From: Microcoleus vaginatus_C
GTDB lineage: Bacteria > Cyanobacteriota > Cyanobacteriia > Cyanobacteriales > Microcoleaceae
DNA length: 64,000 nt
Reading direction: 5' to 3' (one strand)
Assembly: GCA_040004035.1 (NCBI GenBank)
Contig: JAMPLN010000001.1
The stretch's first letter is position 1. Every line of letters starts with the position of its first letter. Below are positions 8,171 through 16,274 of this stretch, piece after piece. The translations under genes and the position numbers were made by a program. Under the pieces are notes generated by a model. The model was not told the origin of the DNA. It saw nothing but the letters and a program-made list of their open reading frames with translations, and searched no databases.

Positions 8171-8896
8171 CTAAATTTTTTCGACTTTAGGTGCAGTCTC
8201 TAACGATTGATAACTGTCTTTAAGCAATATCAGCAGCCACAGGCAACTGATAGCTACAGTAACTACCGTTAAACCGCGATTCTCTAGAGTATGGCTATCG
8301 AGCAGGATCAGCGTACCCAGACCCATTAGAACGAAGGGAACAAGGGAATTACCGTAGCGGACAAGTAGGGTCGCGATCGCGCTCATGCGAGTTAGTTGAT
8401 ACGCCACATAACACCAGACACCCACTAGCAAGAAAAAGACGCTCAGAATCACTAGCAGGCTATCCCAAGTGCAGTTGGCAAACAACGGGACATAAATTCC
8501 CACATTATCACCTCCATTAGCAAATGTCACCGCAGCTACGCTATAAGTTTGTGGGGATAAAAGACTAGCAAAGATAGTGGATTGAGGCGAATCTGTAGCA
8601 GTATTTTCATCATCAACCTCTGTATCTCTATTTAGCAGGCGGCTGACTCCAATGGCAATTGGTACTAACCCCAACATCCCCACCCAAGGGCGCGGCACCA
8701 TCATACAGCCAAAGAAGCTAGGAAGACTAAGCAGCACCAGTGCTGCGAACCCAAGATATTGTCCTGTAACAATATGTTGCCGTCTAAAAACAGCATTGAC
8801 TTGGGAGAAAAACAGCAGCAAGATGACAATATCATCTAAATTTGTGGCGACGAAAGCTGTAATGCCTGTGGAAGTAGCGGTAATGAAGGGGTTCAT
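8171..8896 (-). CDS. CadD-like cadmium/cation resistance transporter
   Basis: A 241-aa membrane protein of the CadD branch of the LysE superfamily. Two hallmark repeats are visible: ATNLDDIVILLLFF near residues 17-30 and FANGGDNVGIYVPLF near residues 125-139. They are the two inverted pseudo-repeat motifs with acidic residues for cation handling. About six hydrophobic helices are visible. A cytosolic acidic linker (NRDTEVDDENTATD) lies between the two halves. Substrate cannot be read from sequence. Cadmium is the family label only. Confidence 0.85.
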   Translation of the reverse strand: MNPFITATSTGITAFVATNLDDIVILLLFFSQVNAVFRRQHIVTGQYLGFAALVLLSLPSFFGCMMVPRPWVGMLGLVPIAIGVSRLLNRDTEVDDENTATDSPQSTIFASLLSPQTYSVAAVTFANGGDNVGIYVPLFANCTWDSLLVILSVFFLLVGVWCYVAYQLTRMSAIATLLVRYGNSLVPFVLMGLGTLILLDSHTLENRGLTVVTVAISCLWLLILLKDSYQSLETAPKVEKI

Positions 8897-9039
8897 ATCT
8901 AACTGCCTAGATTGTGATGCGAGTATGCCTGCAATAGTGCCGGAGATTAATTGATTTATAAGTTTTTTTTAGGTTAAAACTGTTACTTAACAGATTGGCG
9001 AGACTGACGCTCTCATTCACTGGTTAGTAACGTCGCTTG

Positions 9040-9744
9040 TCACAGATTGAAATAGCTTAACGCGGATACCGAATGTGTTGATGGCTTTTGAGGTGGAAGT
9101 GAAATTGGCATCACTTCTGCATATTTTGATGAGTAAAAGTTCGATTTAAATACTTGGGGAAGTAGTATGGGAACCTCAGCCTTCTGCTTCTGATCGGAAA
9201 CAGACGGCTTAGCTGCTTCATTAACTTCGGTAATTGCCTTAACGGGGGCTGGCATCACCATCTCTTTGATGGGACTGACAGATTGCTGTTGCTGATTGAG
9301 CTTTTCCATTAAGTCAGGAATGTGGTGGCTTAATCGATCGAGCTTTTCGTGCAGTAGTACCACATCGTGAGCAGCTTTGAGATTAACTTGATGATTGTAG
9401 AGATTTTGTTCGCGTTCTGCATCCGACTGGCGGTTTTGACTCATTAACACAATCGGTGCAGTGTAAGCAGAGGCAAAGGAGAATACTAAGTTGAGCAGGA
9501 TGAAGGGCTGCTGATCCCAGTGAGGAAGGCCCGGTGTCAGGTTCGCGCCCACCCACCCGGCGAGGATTACTGTCTGTCCAATCAAAAAGGGCCACGAACC
9601 CACTTTCGCTGCTAGGGTATCTGCTAACTGCTGTCCGCGAGTTAAGGTTTTTTCCTCTGGTTTTTGAGGCGTAAGCTGTAAAGGCCTTTGATGGCTGGCG
9701 GTTTTCATTTTTGCGTTAACGCTGTTGGATAGAGTGGATTTCAT
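9040..9744 (-). CDS. DUF1003 membrane protein
   Basis: About 234 aa from the ATG at 9744, preferred over an upstream GTG because a GAGG ribosome-binding motif lies 7 nt before it. The DUF1003 core is evident: LAAKVGSWPFLIGQTVIL, a first helix, the short loop LTPGLPHWDQQPFILLNL, a second helix, then MSQNRQSDAEREQNLYNHQVN. A long C-terminal tail (about 100 aa, rich in Q, P and V) beyond the usual domain looks disordered. DUF1003 function is not established. The topology puts the conserved post-helix segment at the membrane face. Confidence 0.88.
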   Translation of the reverse strand: MKSTLSNSVNAKMKTASHQRPLQLTPQKPEEKTLTRGQQLADTLAAKVGSWPFLIGQTVILAGWVGANLTPGLPHWDQQPFILLNLVFSFASAYTAPIVLMSQNRQSDAEREQNLYNHQVNLKAAHDVVLLHEKLDRLSHHIPDLMEKLNQQQQSVSPIKEMVMPAPVKAITEVNEAAKPSVSDQKQKAEVPILLPQVFKSNFYSSKYAEVMPISLPPQKPSTHSVSALSYFNL

Positions 9745-9756
9745 GGCAAACCTCAC

Positions 9757-10403
9757 GGGTGAATGTCTAGTGGAAGCTGACTGGTTAATGTTCGCTGGCG
9801 TGTTTCTTTGATGCCTTTACTTTAGTCAAGCTCCACTCATAAGAGCAAATGTTCTTTTTTATCAAATCAATCACTTCTATTTATAGACTTGTTGGGAAAT
9901 AGTAAAGCCAAAGTCAAGATGGGTATTGTATCCAGAGGCGGCCAAGCTAGAAGTTTAGAACCAATCCCAGCAGATGACCGTGATACTCAGTGGCAGACAG
10001 TTCTCGTTTGCCTTACTCGGTCAACTCGGCTGCAAATATGACGTGGAAGAAACTCAAACTAATTGTACATTTGCTAGAAACGACCTATGAAAAGGGGATT
10101 AAGGATCCATTTCAGGAACTAGAACAGTACCTCCGGTTCTGGCATCGCTCCGAAATCCTGTCTAAATGGGATATCACAATTGTTCCCACTTGATTGGGCT
10201 TTTATTTAATCGCCAGTCGCTTTCTGGTAAAAATACTTTAGGCTGTTTCTAAATCAACTTATTCCATTCTGCGGAATCGACATGGGGCAACATCTTTTCA
10301 ATATATTTTACGACTAGGGGATGCAAAATATTTTTTACCTTCTATAGACAACCCTGTGCCATTCAATTTATTCTAACTATAAGTAGCAAATGATTTTAGC
10401 TAC
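9757..10403. other. spacer with no confident gene
   Basis: I see no supported gene. A short forward frame around 9990-10193 ends in a plausible helical sequence but lacks a ribosome-binding site and a recognisable family. The segment is AT-rich. Confidence 0.4.
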
Positions 10404-10911
10404 CTAAGCTAACAACAAAGAAGAAAGATATTCATCTGCCACCTGTATCTGATTATCAAATGCTGTAAGAGTGTAATCTTTGTAAATCTCTATGAGCATT
10501 GTTGAATCCCGAAACAGCCTGGATTGCAAATGCTCTGCGGTTATCATAATTTTTCATTGTAAAGGCATTGTGTGCTGATTGGAGAGCGGCACGGAAATCA
10601 GCATAAAAAATCACGTCTATTTTATGATCAATTCGCTTTAAGCCTTGTTCAATTTCTTCTAACCGCTGTAGTACGACACTAAATCCTATACATGAGACAG
10701 CTAAAGTGAGGATACTCGTAACAGAACCACACTGAGATACTAGGGTTAATACTTGAGAAAGATTAGGGTTTACTTCACGCCACATAGCAACTATTTCAGG
10801 CGGCTGCTTCTGTGCATCCCGAATCACACTGCCAACTCGTACATACTTCCCACTTTCTAAACCTTGATTAATCCAGTCAGGAATTGTAAATATTCCATCA
10901 ACTGCACTCAT
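10404..10911 (-). pseudogene. hypothetical protein gene with a probable C-terminal frameshift
   Basis: The main frame runs 10911-10456 (151 aa) and ends LQRLHSYSI. It has a hydrophobic segment (VTSILTLAVSCIGFSVVL) followed by a coiled-coil-like stretch (RLEEIEQGLKRIDHKI). Shifting one base near 10480 gives YTLTAFDNQIQVADEYLSSL before a stop at 10404, which reads naturally as a continuation. Either the gene is frameshifted or the sequence has an error there. The family is unknown to me. It looks like a membrane-associated accessory protein. Confidence 0.5.
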
Positions 10912-11009
10912 GTTTTTGACCAGTTTCTAAATCGGAATATTTACTTTACGTATATAATTATTTTTTTGCATCAATAAATTTAATTATAAAAATATCATGT
11001 CTGCTTTAA

Positions 11010-12857
11010 ATGTATATTACCATGAGGATTAATGCCACGGCCAAAGACCGATCGCCCCCAGACCCCAAAATTCGTGAAGCGAAGCTATCCTGTAGGGAAT
11101 CGCACCCTTTCGCCCAAGTTATTCCCCAAGACACTGGTCAGCTTGGTCAACAGCGCTATCCTAGTAGTTATATAGCCCTTAAACCCGATCGACCCGGAGG
11201 CCCCTTGTTCAGCCTAGTTCAAAACAATTCTCGCAAAGGAGAAATTCTAGAGGTCGTCTTCCGCAACGGTTGGGACTACATGAAAAGCCTCCTAACCGGC
11301 CGCAAAACCGACGCACCCAGTCTCCCAACTCCAGCAGTTCTCCGCAACATCCTCGTCCAATTAGGCCCAGTTTTTGTCAAATTAGGACAATTGCTGAGCA
11401 CCCGTCCCGACCTTTTACCGGCCAGCTACATCGAAATCCTCTCCACGCTACAAGCGGAAGTGCCGCCCGTACCGTGGTCGCAAGTAGAAGTTATCGTCCG
11501 CAAGGAACTCACACAATCTCTCGAAGATACCTTCGCCAAATTTAACACCGAAGCCATCGCCGCAGGTTCGATCGCCCAAACCCACAAAGCTACTTTAAAA
11601 GACGGTCGCGAAGTCGCCCTCAAAGTTCAGCGCCCCGGTATTGATATTGTCATCGAACAAGATATCGCCGTCCTCCGAGGTTTGGCAGAACTTGTCATGC
11701 TTACAGACTTCGGTCAACAATACGATATTGTCGCCTTAGCAGAAGAATTTGCGATCGCCCTGCGTGCAGAACTAGACTTCATTCAAGAAGCCAGCTACAC
11801 AGACGAACTGCGCCGCAATTTATCTAAAAGTAAATGGTTTGACCCCACACAAGTTGTCCTACCAGAAATTAACTGGGAGTTGACTACAAAAAAACTCTTA
11901 GTAATGGAGTGGCTGAACGGAGTCCCAATTTTGTTAGGCGATTTGCAAGGAATTCGCAACAAAGGAGATGTAAATGCCGAACGCGAAGAAATTACAACCC
12001 TGCTTTGCCGCGTTTTCTTCCAGCAGTTGTATATCGACGGATTCTTTCACGCAGACCCGCATCCCGGCAATTTATTTTATCTCAAAGATGGCCGCATAGC
12101 CCTGCTAGACTGCGGCATGGTCGGCAGATTAGACCCGCGAACTCAGCAGAATTTGACCGAAATGTTGCTGGCAATTGTCGATTTAGACGCTCAGCGCTGC
12201 GCTCAATTAACTTTGGAAATGGCTGAATTTGCTCAGCCGACAAGTTTAGTGAATCTAGAGAACGATTTGGCTCGAATGCTCCGCAAGTATTACAATATCA
12301 GCTTGTCGCAAATGAACTTGTCGGAAATTTTTTATGAGGTGCTGGAAATCACCCGCAAAAATAAAATTCGACTCCCCAGCAATCTCGGTTTGTATGCAAA
12401 AACTCTAGCTAATTTGGAAGGACTGGCGCGCTCTTTTAATCCCAGATTTAATATTGTAGAGCAGGTCAAACCGCTGATGACCGATATGTTCCGGCGTCAG
12501 TTATTAGGAGACGATCCGATCCAAGCTCTGCTGAGAACTGCCCTGGATCTCAAAAGCTTATCTTTGCAATCTCCGCGACAGGTGGAAGTGCTTTTAGACC
12601 GAGTTACTTCGGAAACTTTGAAGTGGAACTTGACCCTAAAAGAACTCGACCCGCTACGCCGCACTCTGGGGGATTCTGCGAACCGACTTTCTTTTAGTAT
12701 TGTCGTGGGTTCGCTGATTGTGGGGGCGGCAATTATTTCTTCTAACGCACAAACTCCTCAGCTATCTTTTCTGAGCACTGGTTTGTTTGGGGCCGCGAGT
12801 TTTTTGGGTTTGTGGTTAGTTATTAGCATTCTCAGGTCAGGGCGTTTGCGGAGTTGA
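11010..12857 (+). CDS. ABC1/UbiB (AarF) family atypical kinase
   Basis: 615 aa. Family features are clear: FVKLGQLLSTRPDLLP with the KxGQ motif at residues 124-127, the A-rich loop AAGSIAQTHKA, EVALKVQRPGI (ATP lysine), FHADPHPGNLFYL (catalytic-loop HxDxHxxN-like) and LLDCGMVGRLD (metal-binding DxG equivalent). C-terminal hydrophobic helices (IVVGSLIVGAAII... and FGAASFLGLWLVI) anchor it in the membrane. In cyanobacteria and plastids these kinases act in prenylquinone and lipid homeostasis. Which paralogue this is cannot be read here. The N-terminal 50 residues are poorly conserved in type and contain a genomic repeat (11073-11103). An alternative ATG is at 11022. Confidence 0.9.
   Translation: MYITMRINATAKDRSPPDPKIREAKLSCRESHPFAQVIPQDTGQLGQQRYPSSYIALKPDRPGGPLFSLVQNNSRKGEILEVVFRNGWDYMKSLLTGRKTDAPSLPTPAVLRNILVQLGPVFVKLGQLLSTRPDLLPASYIEILSTLQAEVPPVPWSQVEVIVRKELTQSLEDTFAKFNTEAIAAGSIAQTHKATLKDGREVALKVQRPGIDIVIEQDIAVLRGLAELVMLTDFGQQYDIVALAEEFAIALRAELDFIQEASYTDELRRNLSKSKWFDPTQVVLPEINWELTTKKLLVMEWLNGVPILLGDLQGIRNKGDVNAEREEITTLLCRVFFQQLYIDGFFHADPHPGNLFYLKDGRIALLDCGMVGRLDPRTQQNLTEMLLAIVDLDAQRCAQLTLEMAEFAQPTSLVNLENDLARMLRKYYNISLSQMNLSEIFYEVLEITRKNKIRLPSNLGLYAKTLANLEGLARSFNPRFNIVEQVKPLMTDMFRRQLLGDDPIQALLRTALDLKSLSLQSPRQVEVLLDRVTSETLKWNLTLKELDPLRRTLGDSANRLSFSIVVGSLIVGAAIISSNAQTPQLSFLSTGLFGAASFLGLWLVISILRSGRLRS
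11073..11103 (-). repeat. dispersed repeat inside the ABC1 kinase gene
   Basis: The reverse strand reads GCGATTCCCTACAGGATAGC then TTCGCTTCACG. The same word with one change occurs at 44549-44577 in intergenic DNA. In the kinase gene it is translated as IREAKLSCRES. Confidence 0.8.
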
Positions 12858-12877
12858 TTGTACAATATCGGTATGTT

Positions 12878-12907
12878 TTGTGGAACAGGCATCTTGCCTG
12901 TTCTTGA
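12878..12907. repeat. palindromic repeat (ACAGGCATCTTGCCTGT family), fourth copy
   Basis: GTGGAACAGGCATCTTGCCTG followed by TTCTTGAG. Identical core to the cluster at 3240-3295. It lies between the kinase gene and the helicase operon and may terminate the former. Confidence 0.75.
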
Positions 12908-12962
12908 GAATGGTGGAAGATGTAGAATATACCCTAGTGCAACAACCGCATAAAGGTAGGCT

Positions 12963-15900
12963 ATGTCACAGCATGATGCTTCTCTCCCAAAGTCGGCAAT
13001 TAGAGACAACCGCCACCGTGGCACTGTTGGCGATTTTTTGAAAGCCAAGGTTGAGGAAAACTCAACCTTGTCAATTGTTTCTGCTTACTTTACAATTTAT
13101 GCTTTTGATGCTTTGAAGGAACAACTTTTAAGTATTAAAAGCTTGAAATTTCTCTTTGGCGAACCGCGCTTCATCAAGTCCCTTGACCCCAGTAAAACTG
13201 ATAAAAAGGCTTTCCAAATTGAGGATGAGGGCTTGCAGCTACAGAATCGGTTGCAGCAAAAGCGGGTTGCGAAAGAATGTGCAGAATGGATTGAAAAAAA
13301 AGTACAGATACGGTCGGTAAAGCAATCTAATTTACTGCACGGCAAAATGTATCACATTGCTCATAACGGAAGCGAAAATGCTATTATGGGCAGTTCTAAT
13401 TTTACCGTGCGGGGACTGGGATTAGGTACGAAATATAACAATATTGAACTCAATTTAGAAGTAGATAGTAAACGCGATACCCGCGACCTTAAAGCCTGGT
13501 TTGATGAACTCTGGAATGATGCCGAACTCATCGAAGATGTCAAACAAGATGTGCTGCTGTACCTAGAGCAACTTTACCAGAATAATACTCCTGAGTTTAT
13601 CTACTACAAAACTCTGTTTCATATCTTCGAGACTTTTCTAGATGACCTAGAAAAAAGCGATATTCTCAGCGAACAGCTACACTTATTTGATACAGAAATC
13701 TGGAAATCTCTATTTGAATTTCAAAAAGACGGAGTTAAGGCAGCCATCAATAAAATCCGACGATATAACGGGTGTATTATTGCTGACAGCGTTGGTTTAG
13801 GGAAAACATTTGAAGCTCTAGCGGTTATTCAATATTTTGAACGGCGGAATGAAAAAGTTTTAGTTCTGTGTCCCAAAAAACTCCGCGATAATTGGACTGT
13901 ATATCAAGCACAGAACAATAGCGATATCAATCCTTTTATTAAAGACCGCTTTAGCTATACAGTCCTATCTCACACTGACCTGAGTCGCGATTCCGGTTGG
14001 TCTGGGGACATTAATTTAGAAACGATTAATTGGGGCAACTATGACTTGGTAGTTATTGACGAATCCCACAATTTCCGCAACAACATCAAGAGCAAACGGG
14101 ACGAATTTGGCAATCTAATTAGAAAGAGCCGTTACGAAAGGCTGATGGATGACATTATCAAGAGCGGTGTCAAAACTAAGGTGCTACTCTTATCAGCAAC
14201 TCCGGTTAACAATGATTTAAAGGATTTGCGGAATCAACTTTATTTTATCACAGAAGGTGGCGACGCTGCGTTTGGGGAATCGCTGGGAATTGCCAGTCTG
14301 CGCGATACACTAGCTGATGCTCAGGGGAAATTTACCAAGTGGGCAAAGAAAAGTCGGGAACGCAAAACTAGCGAACTGCTGGAAGAACTTAGTTCTGCTT
14401 TTTTCAAACTGCTTGACGAATTGACGATCGCCCGATCGCGCAAGCACATTCAAAAATACTACAAAGATGCGATCGCCCAATTAGGCGGCTTTCCCGAACG
14501 GCTCAAACCCATCTCCGTATTTCCTGAGATGGATCTAAAGGGTGAGTTCATGTCCTACGAACAGCTTAACAGCGAAATTTCTAAATATCAACTCTCGCTA
14601 TTCAACCCTTCAAAATATGTCCTGTCGCCATACCGTTCGGTGTATGAAAATAAAGGAGTGCGAAATTTCAAACAGAGCGATCGCGAACGCTGTTTGATCG
14701 GTATGATGAAAGTCAATTTCCTTAAACGCTTAGAAAGCTCCATCCATTCCTTTGCGCTGACAATGGAGCGCACGATTAACAAAACTGAAGCTCTAGAGAC
14801 AAAAATTAAAATTTTTCAGCAATTGCAGCAATCTCGCGACGCTAACCCGACAGTAACTTTCAGCGATTGGATGATTGAAGACTTGGACGATGAAGAGTTG
14901 CAAGATGCCATGCAAGTAGGTCAGAAGCTGATATTTCAAATGGCGCACCTCGATGTCGAAACCTGGTTAAAAGACCTGAAACGCGACAAGGAACAGCTTA
15001 AAAAAATTTACAATTCTGCCCAAAGCATTTCTGTTGAACGCGATGCCAAGCTGGCTGATTTAAAAGCACTGATCGCCGAGAAAGTCAAGCATCCTACGAC
15101 TAACAAGCATGGCAAACCAAATCGCAAGGTTTTAGTCTTTACTGCCTTTGCAGATACGGCAGTCTATCTCTACGAAGGATTGCGGGAATGGGCAAAAGTA
15201 GAATTGAAAATTAACTTAGCTTTGGTGACTGGGGGATCGGTGGCAAATAAGACTACCTTTGGCAAAAACGAGTTCAATCACATCTTGACAAATTTTTCGC
15301 CTTTCGCCAAGAAACGCGCCCAAATTCCATCTATGCAGCAAGACGGCGAGATTGATTTATTAATTGCCACAGATTGTATTTCTGAAGGGCAAAATTTACA
15401 AGATTGTGATTATCTGATTAACTACGACATACACTGGAACCCAGTCCGAATTATCCAGCGGTTCGGTAGGTGCGATCGCATTGGCAGCCCCAACCATACC
15501 GTACAATTAATTAATTTTTGGCCGACAGAGGACTTGGATCAATACATCAATCTGAAAAATCGAGTAGAAGCACGGATGGCTTTAGCAGACATGGCTGGTA
15601 CATTTGAAGATAACCTGCTGGAGGCAAAGGAGATTCAAGAACTGATTGAGAGTGATTTGAAATACCGCGACAAGCAGTTGCTGCGATTGAAAGATGAGGT
15701 GCTGGATCTCGAAGATTTCACGGAGACTGTAGCCCTAACGGAATTCACTCTCGATGATTTCCGAATGGAACTAGCCAAATACATTGAGAGCAACCGCAAA
15801 CTACTCCAAGATGCCCCTTTAGGACTCTATGCAGTAGTTCCAACTAACTCGGAGTACCCGATAATTGCTCCATGCGTAATTTTTTGTCTCAAACAGAAAG

Positions 15901-16274
15901 GCGATTGTCTTGATAATAAAACCGTCAACCCGCTGCAACCATACTTTTTAGTTTACGTTCGAGAAAATAAGGAAGTGCGATTAACTTTTGCTCAACCCAA
16001 ACAAATACTTGAAATATATCAGTTGCTGTGCGCGGGGTGTACTGTTCCCTATGAAGAGTTGTGCAACTTGTTCGATAGACAAACTAATAACGGATCTGAT
16101 ATGAGTTTGTATAACGATTTGCTGAAGCGCGCGGTTGATTCAATTGCAGGTATTTACAACAAGCGGCTCATCGGCAACCTGCTGTCTAGTCGCAGTGCTG
16201 TGTTGGTTGAACAAGCGCATCAGGTTAAAGCAACAACGGATTTTGAACTGATTACCTGGCTGGTGATTAAATGA
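12963..16274 (+). CDS. PLD-like / SNF2-type SF2 helicase, first gene of a two-gene accessory operon
   Basis: 1103 aa. Residues about 20-170 form a phospholipase-D-like domain with HGK at 126-128 and GSSN at 143-146. The aspartate expected five residues after the lysine is alanine, as in many single-motif PLD_2 members. Residues about 240-870 are an SF2/SNF2-type helicase: Walker A VGLGKT (277-282), DESH (366-369), SATP (411-414) and motif VI QRFGRCDRIG (832-841). A roughly 250-aa C-terminal part has no recognised fold. The start is supported by AAAGGTAGG just upstream. The stop overlaps the next ATG (ATGA), so the two proteins are probably made together. PLD-helicase chains occur in phage-defence and repair contexts (e.g. 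DISARM-like sets). No methylase or other known defence partner is present here. Several HIP1 sites suggest long residence in cyanobacteria. Confidence 0.88.
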   Translation: MSQHDASLPKSAIRDNRHRGTVGDFLKAKVEENSTLSIVSAYFTIYAFDALKEQLLSIKSLKFLFGEPRFIKSLDPSKTDKKAFQIEDEGLQLQNRLQQKRVAKECAEWIEKKVQIRSVKQSNLLHGKMYHIAHNGSENAIMGSSNFTVRGLGLGTKYNNIELNLEVDSKRDTRDLKAWFDELWNDAELIEDVKQDVLLYLEQLYQNNTPEFIYYKTLFHIFETFLDDLEKSDILSEQLHLFDTEIWKSLFEFQKDGVKAAINKIRRYNGCIIADSVGLGKTFEALAVIQYFERRNEKVLVLCPKKLRDNWTVYQAQNNSDINPFIKDRFSYTVLSHTDLSRDSGWSGDINLETINWGNYDLVVIDESHNFRNNIKSKRDEFGNLIRKSRYERLMDDIIKSGVKTKVLLLSATPVNNDLKDLRNQLYFITEGGDAAFGESLGIASLRDTLADAQGKFTKWAKKSRERKTSELLEELSSAFFKLLDELTIARSRKHIQKYYKDAIAQLGGFPERLKPISVFPEMDLKGEFMSYEQLNSEISKYQLSLFNPSKYVLSPYRSVYENKGVRNFKQSDRERCLIGMMKVNFLKRLESSIHSFALTMERTINKTEALETKIKIFQQLQQSRDANPTVTFSDWMIEDLDDEELQDAMQVGQKLIFQMAHLDVETWLKDLKRDKEQLKKIYNSAQSISVERDAKLADLKALIAEKVKHPTTNKHGKPNRKVLVFTAFADTAVYLYEGLREWAKVELKINLALVTGGSVANKTTFGKNEFNHILTNFSPFAKKRAQIPSMQQDGEIDLLIATDCISEGQNLQDCDYLINYDIHWNPVRIIQRFGRCDRIGSPNHTVQLINFWPTEDLDQYINLKNRVEARMALADMAGTFEDNLLEAKEIQELIESDLKYRDKQLLRLKDEVLDLEDFTETVALTEFTLDDFRMELAKYIESNRKLLQDAPLGLYAVVPTNSEYPIIAPCVIFCLKQKGDCLDNKTVNPLQPYFLVYVRENKEVRLTFAQPKQILEIYQLLCAGCTVPYEELCNLFDRQTNNGSDMSLYNDLLKRAVDSIAGIYNKRLIGNLLSSRSAVLVEQAHQVKATTDFELITWLVIK

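Noticed and set aside
9990..10193. 67-aa forward frame ending in SKWDITIVPT
   Set aside because: No ribosome-binding site, no family recognised, and composition is only weakly protein-like; could be a remnant but unsupported.
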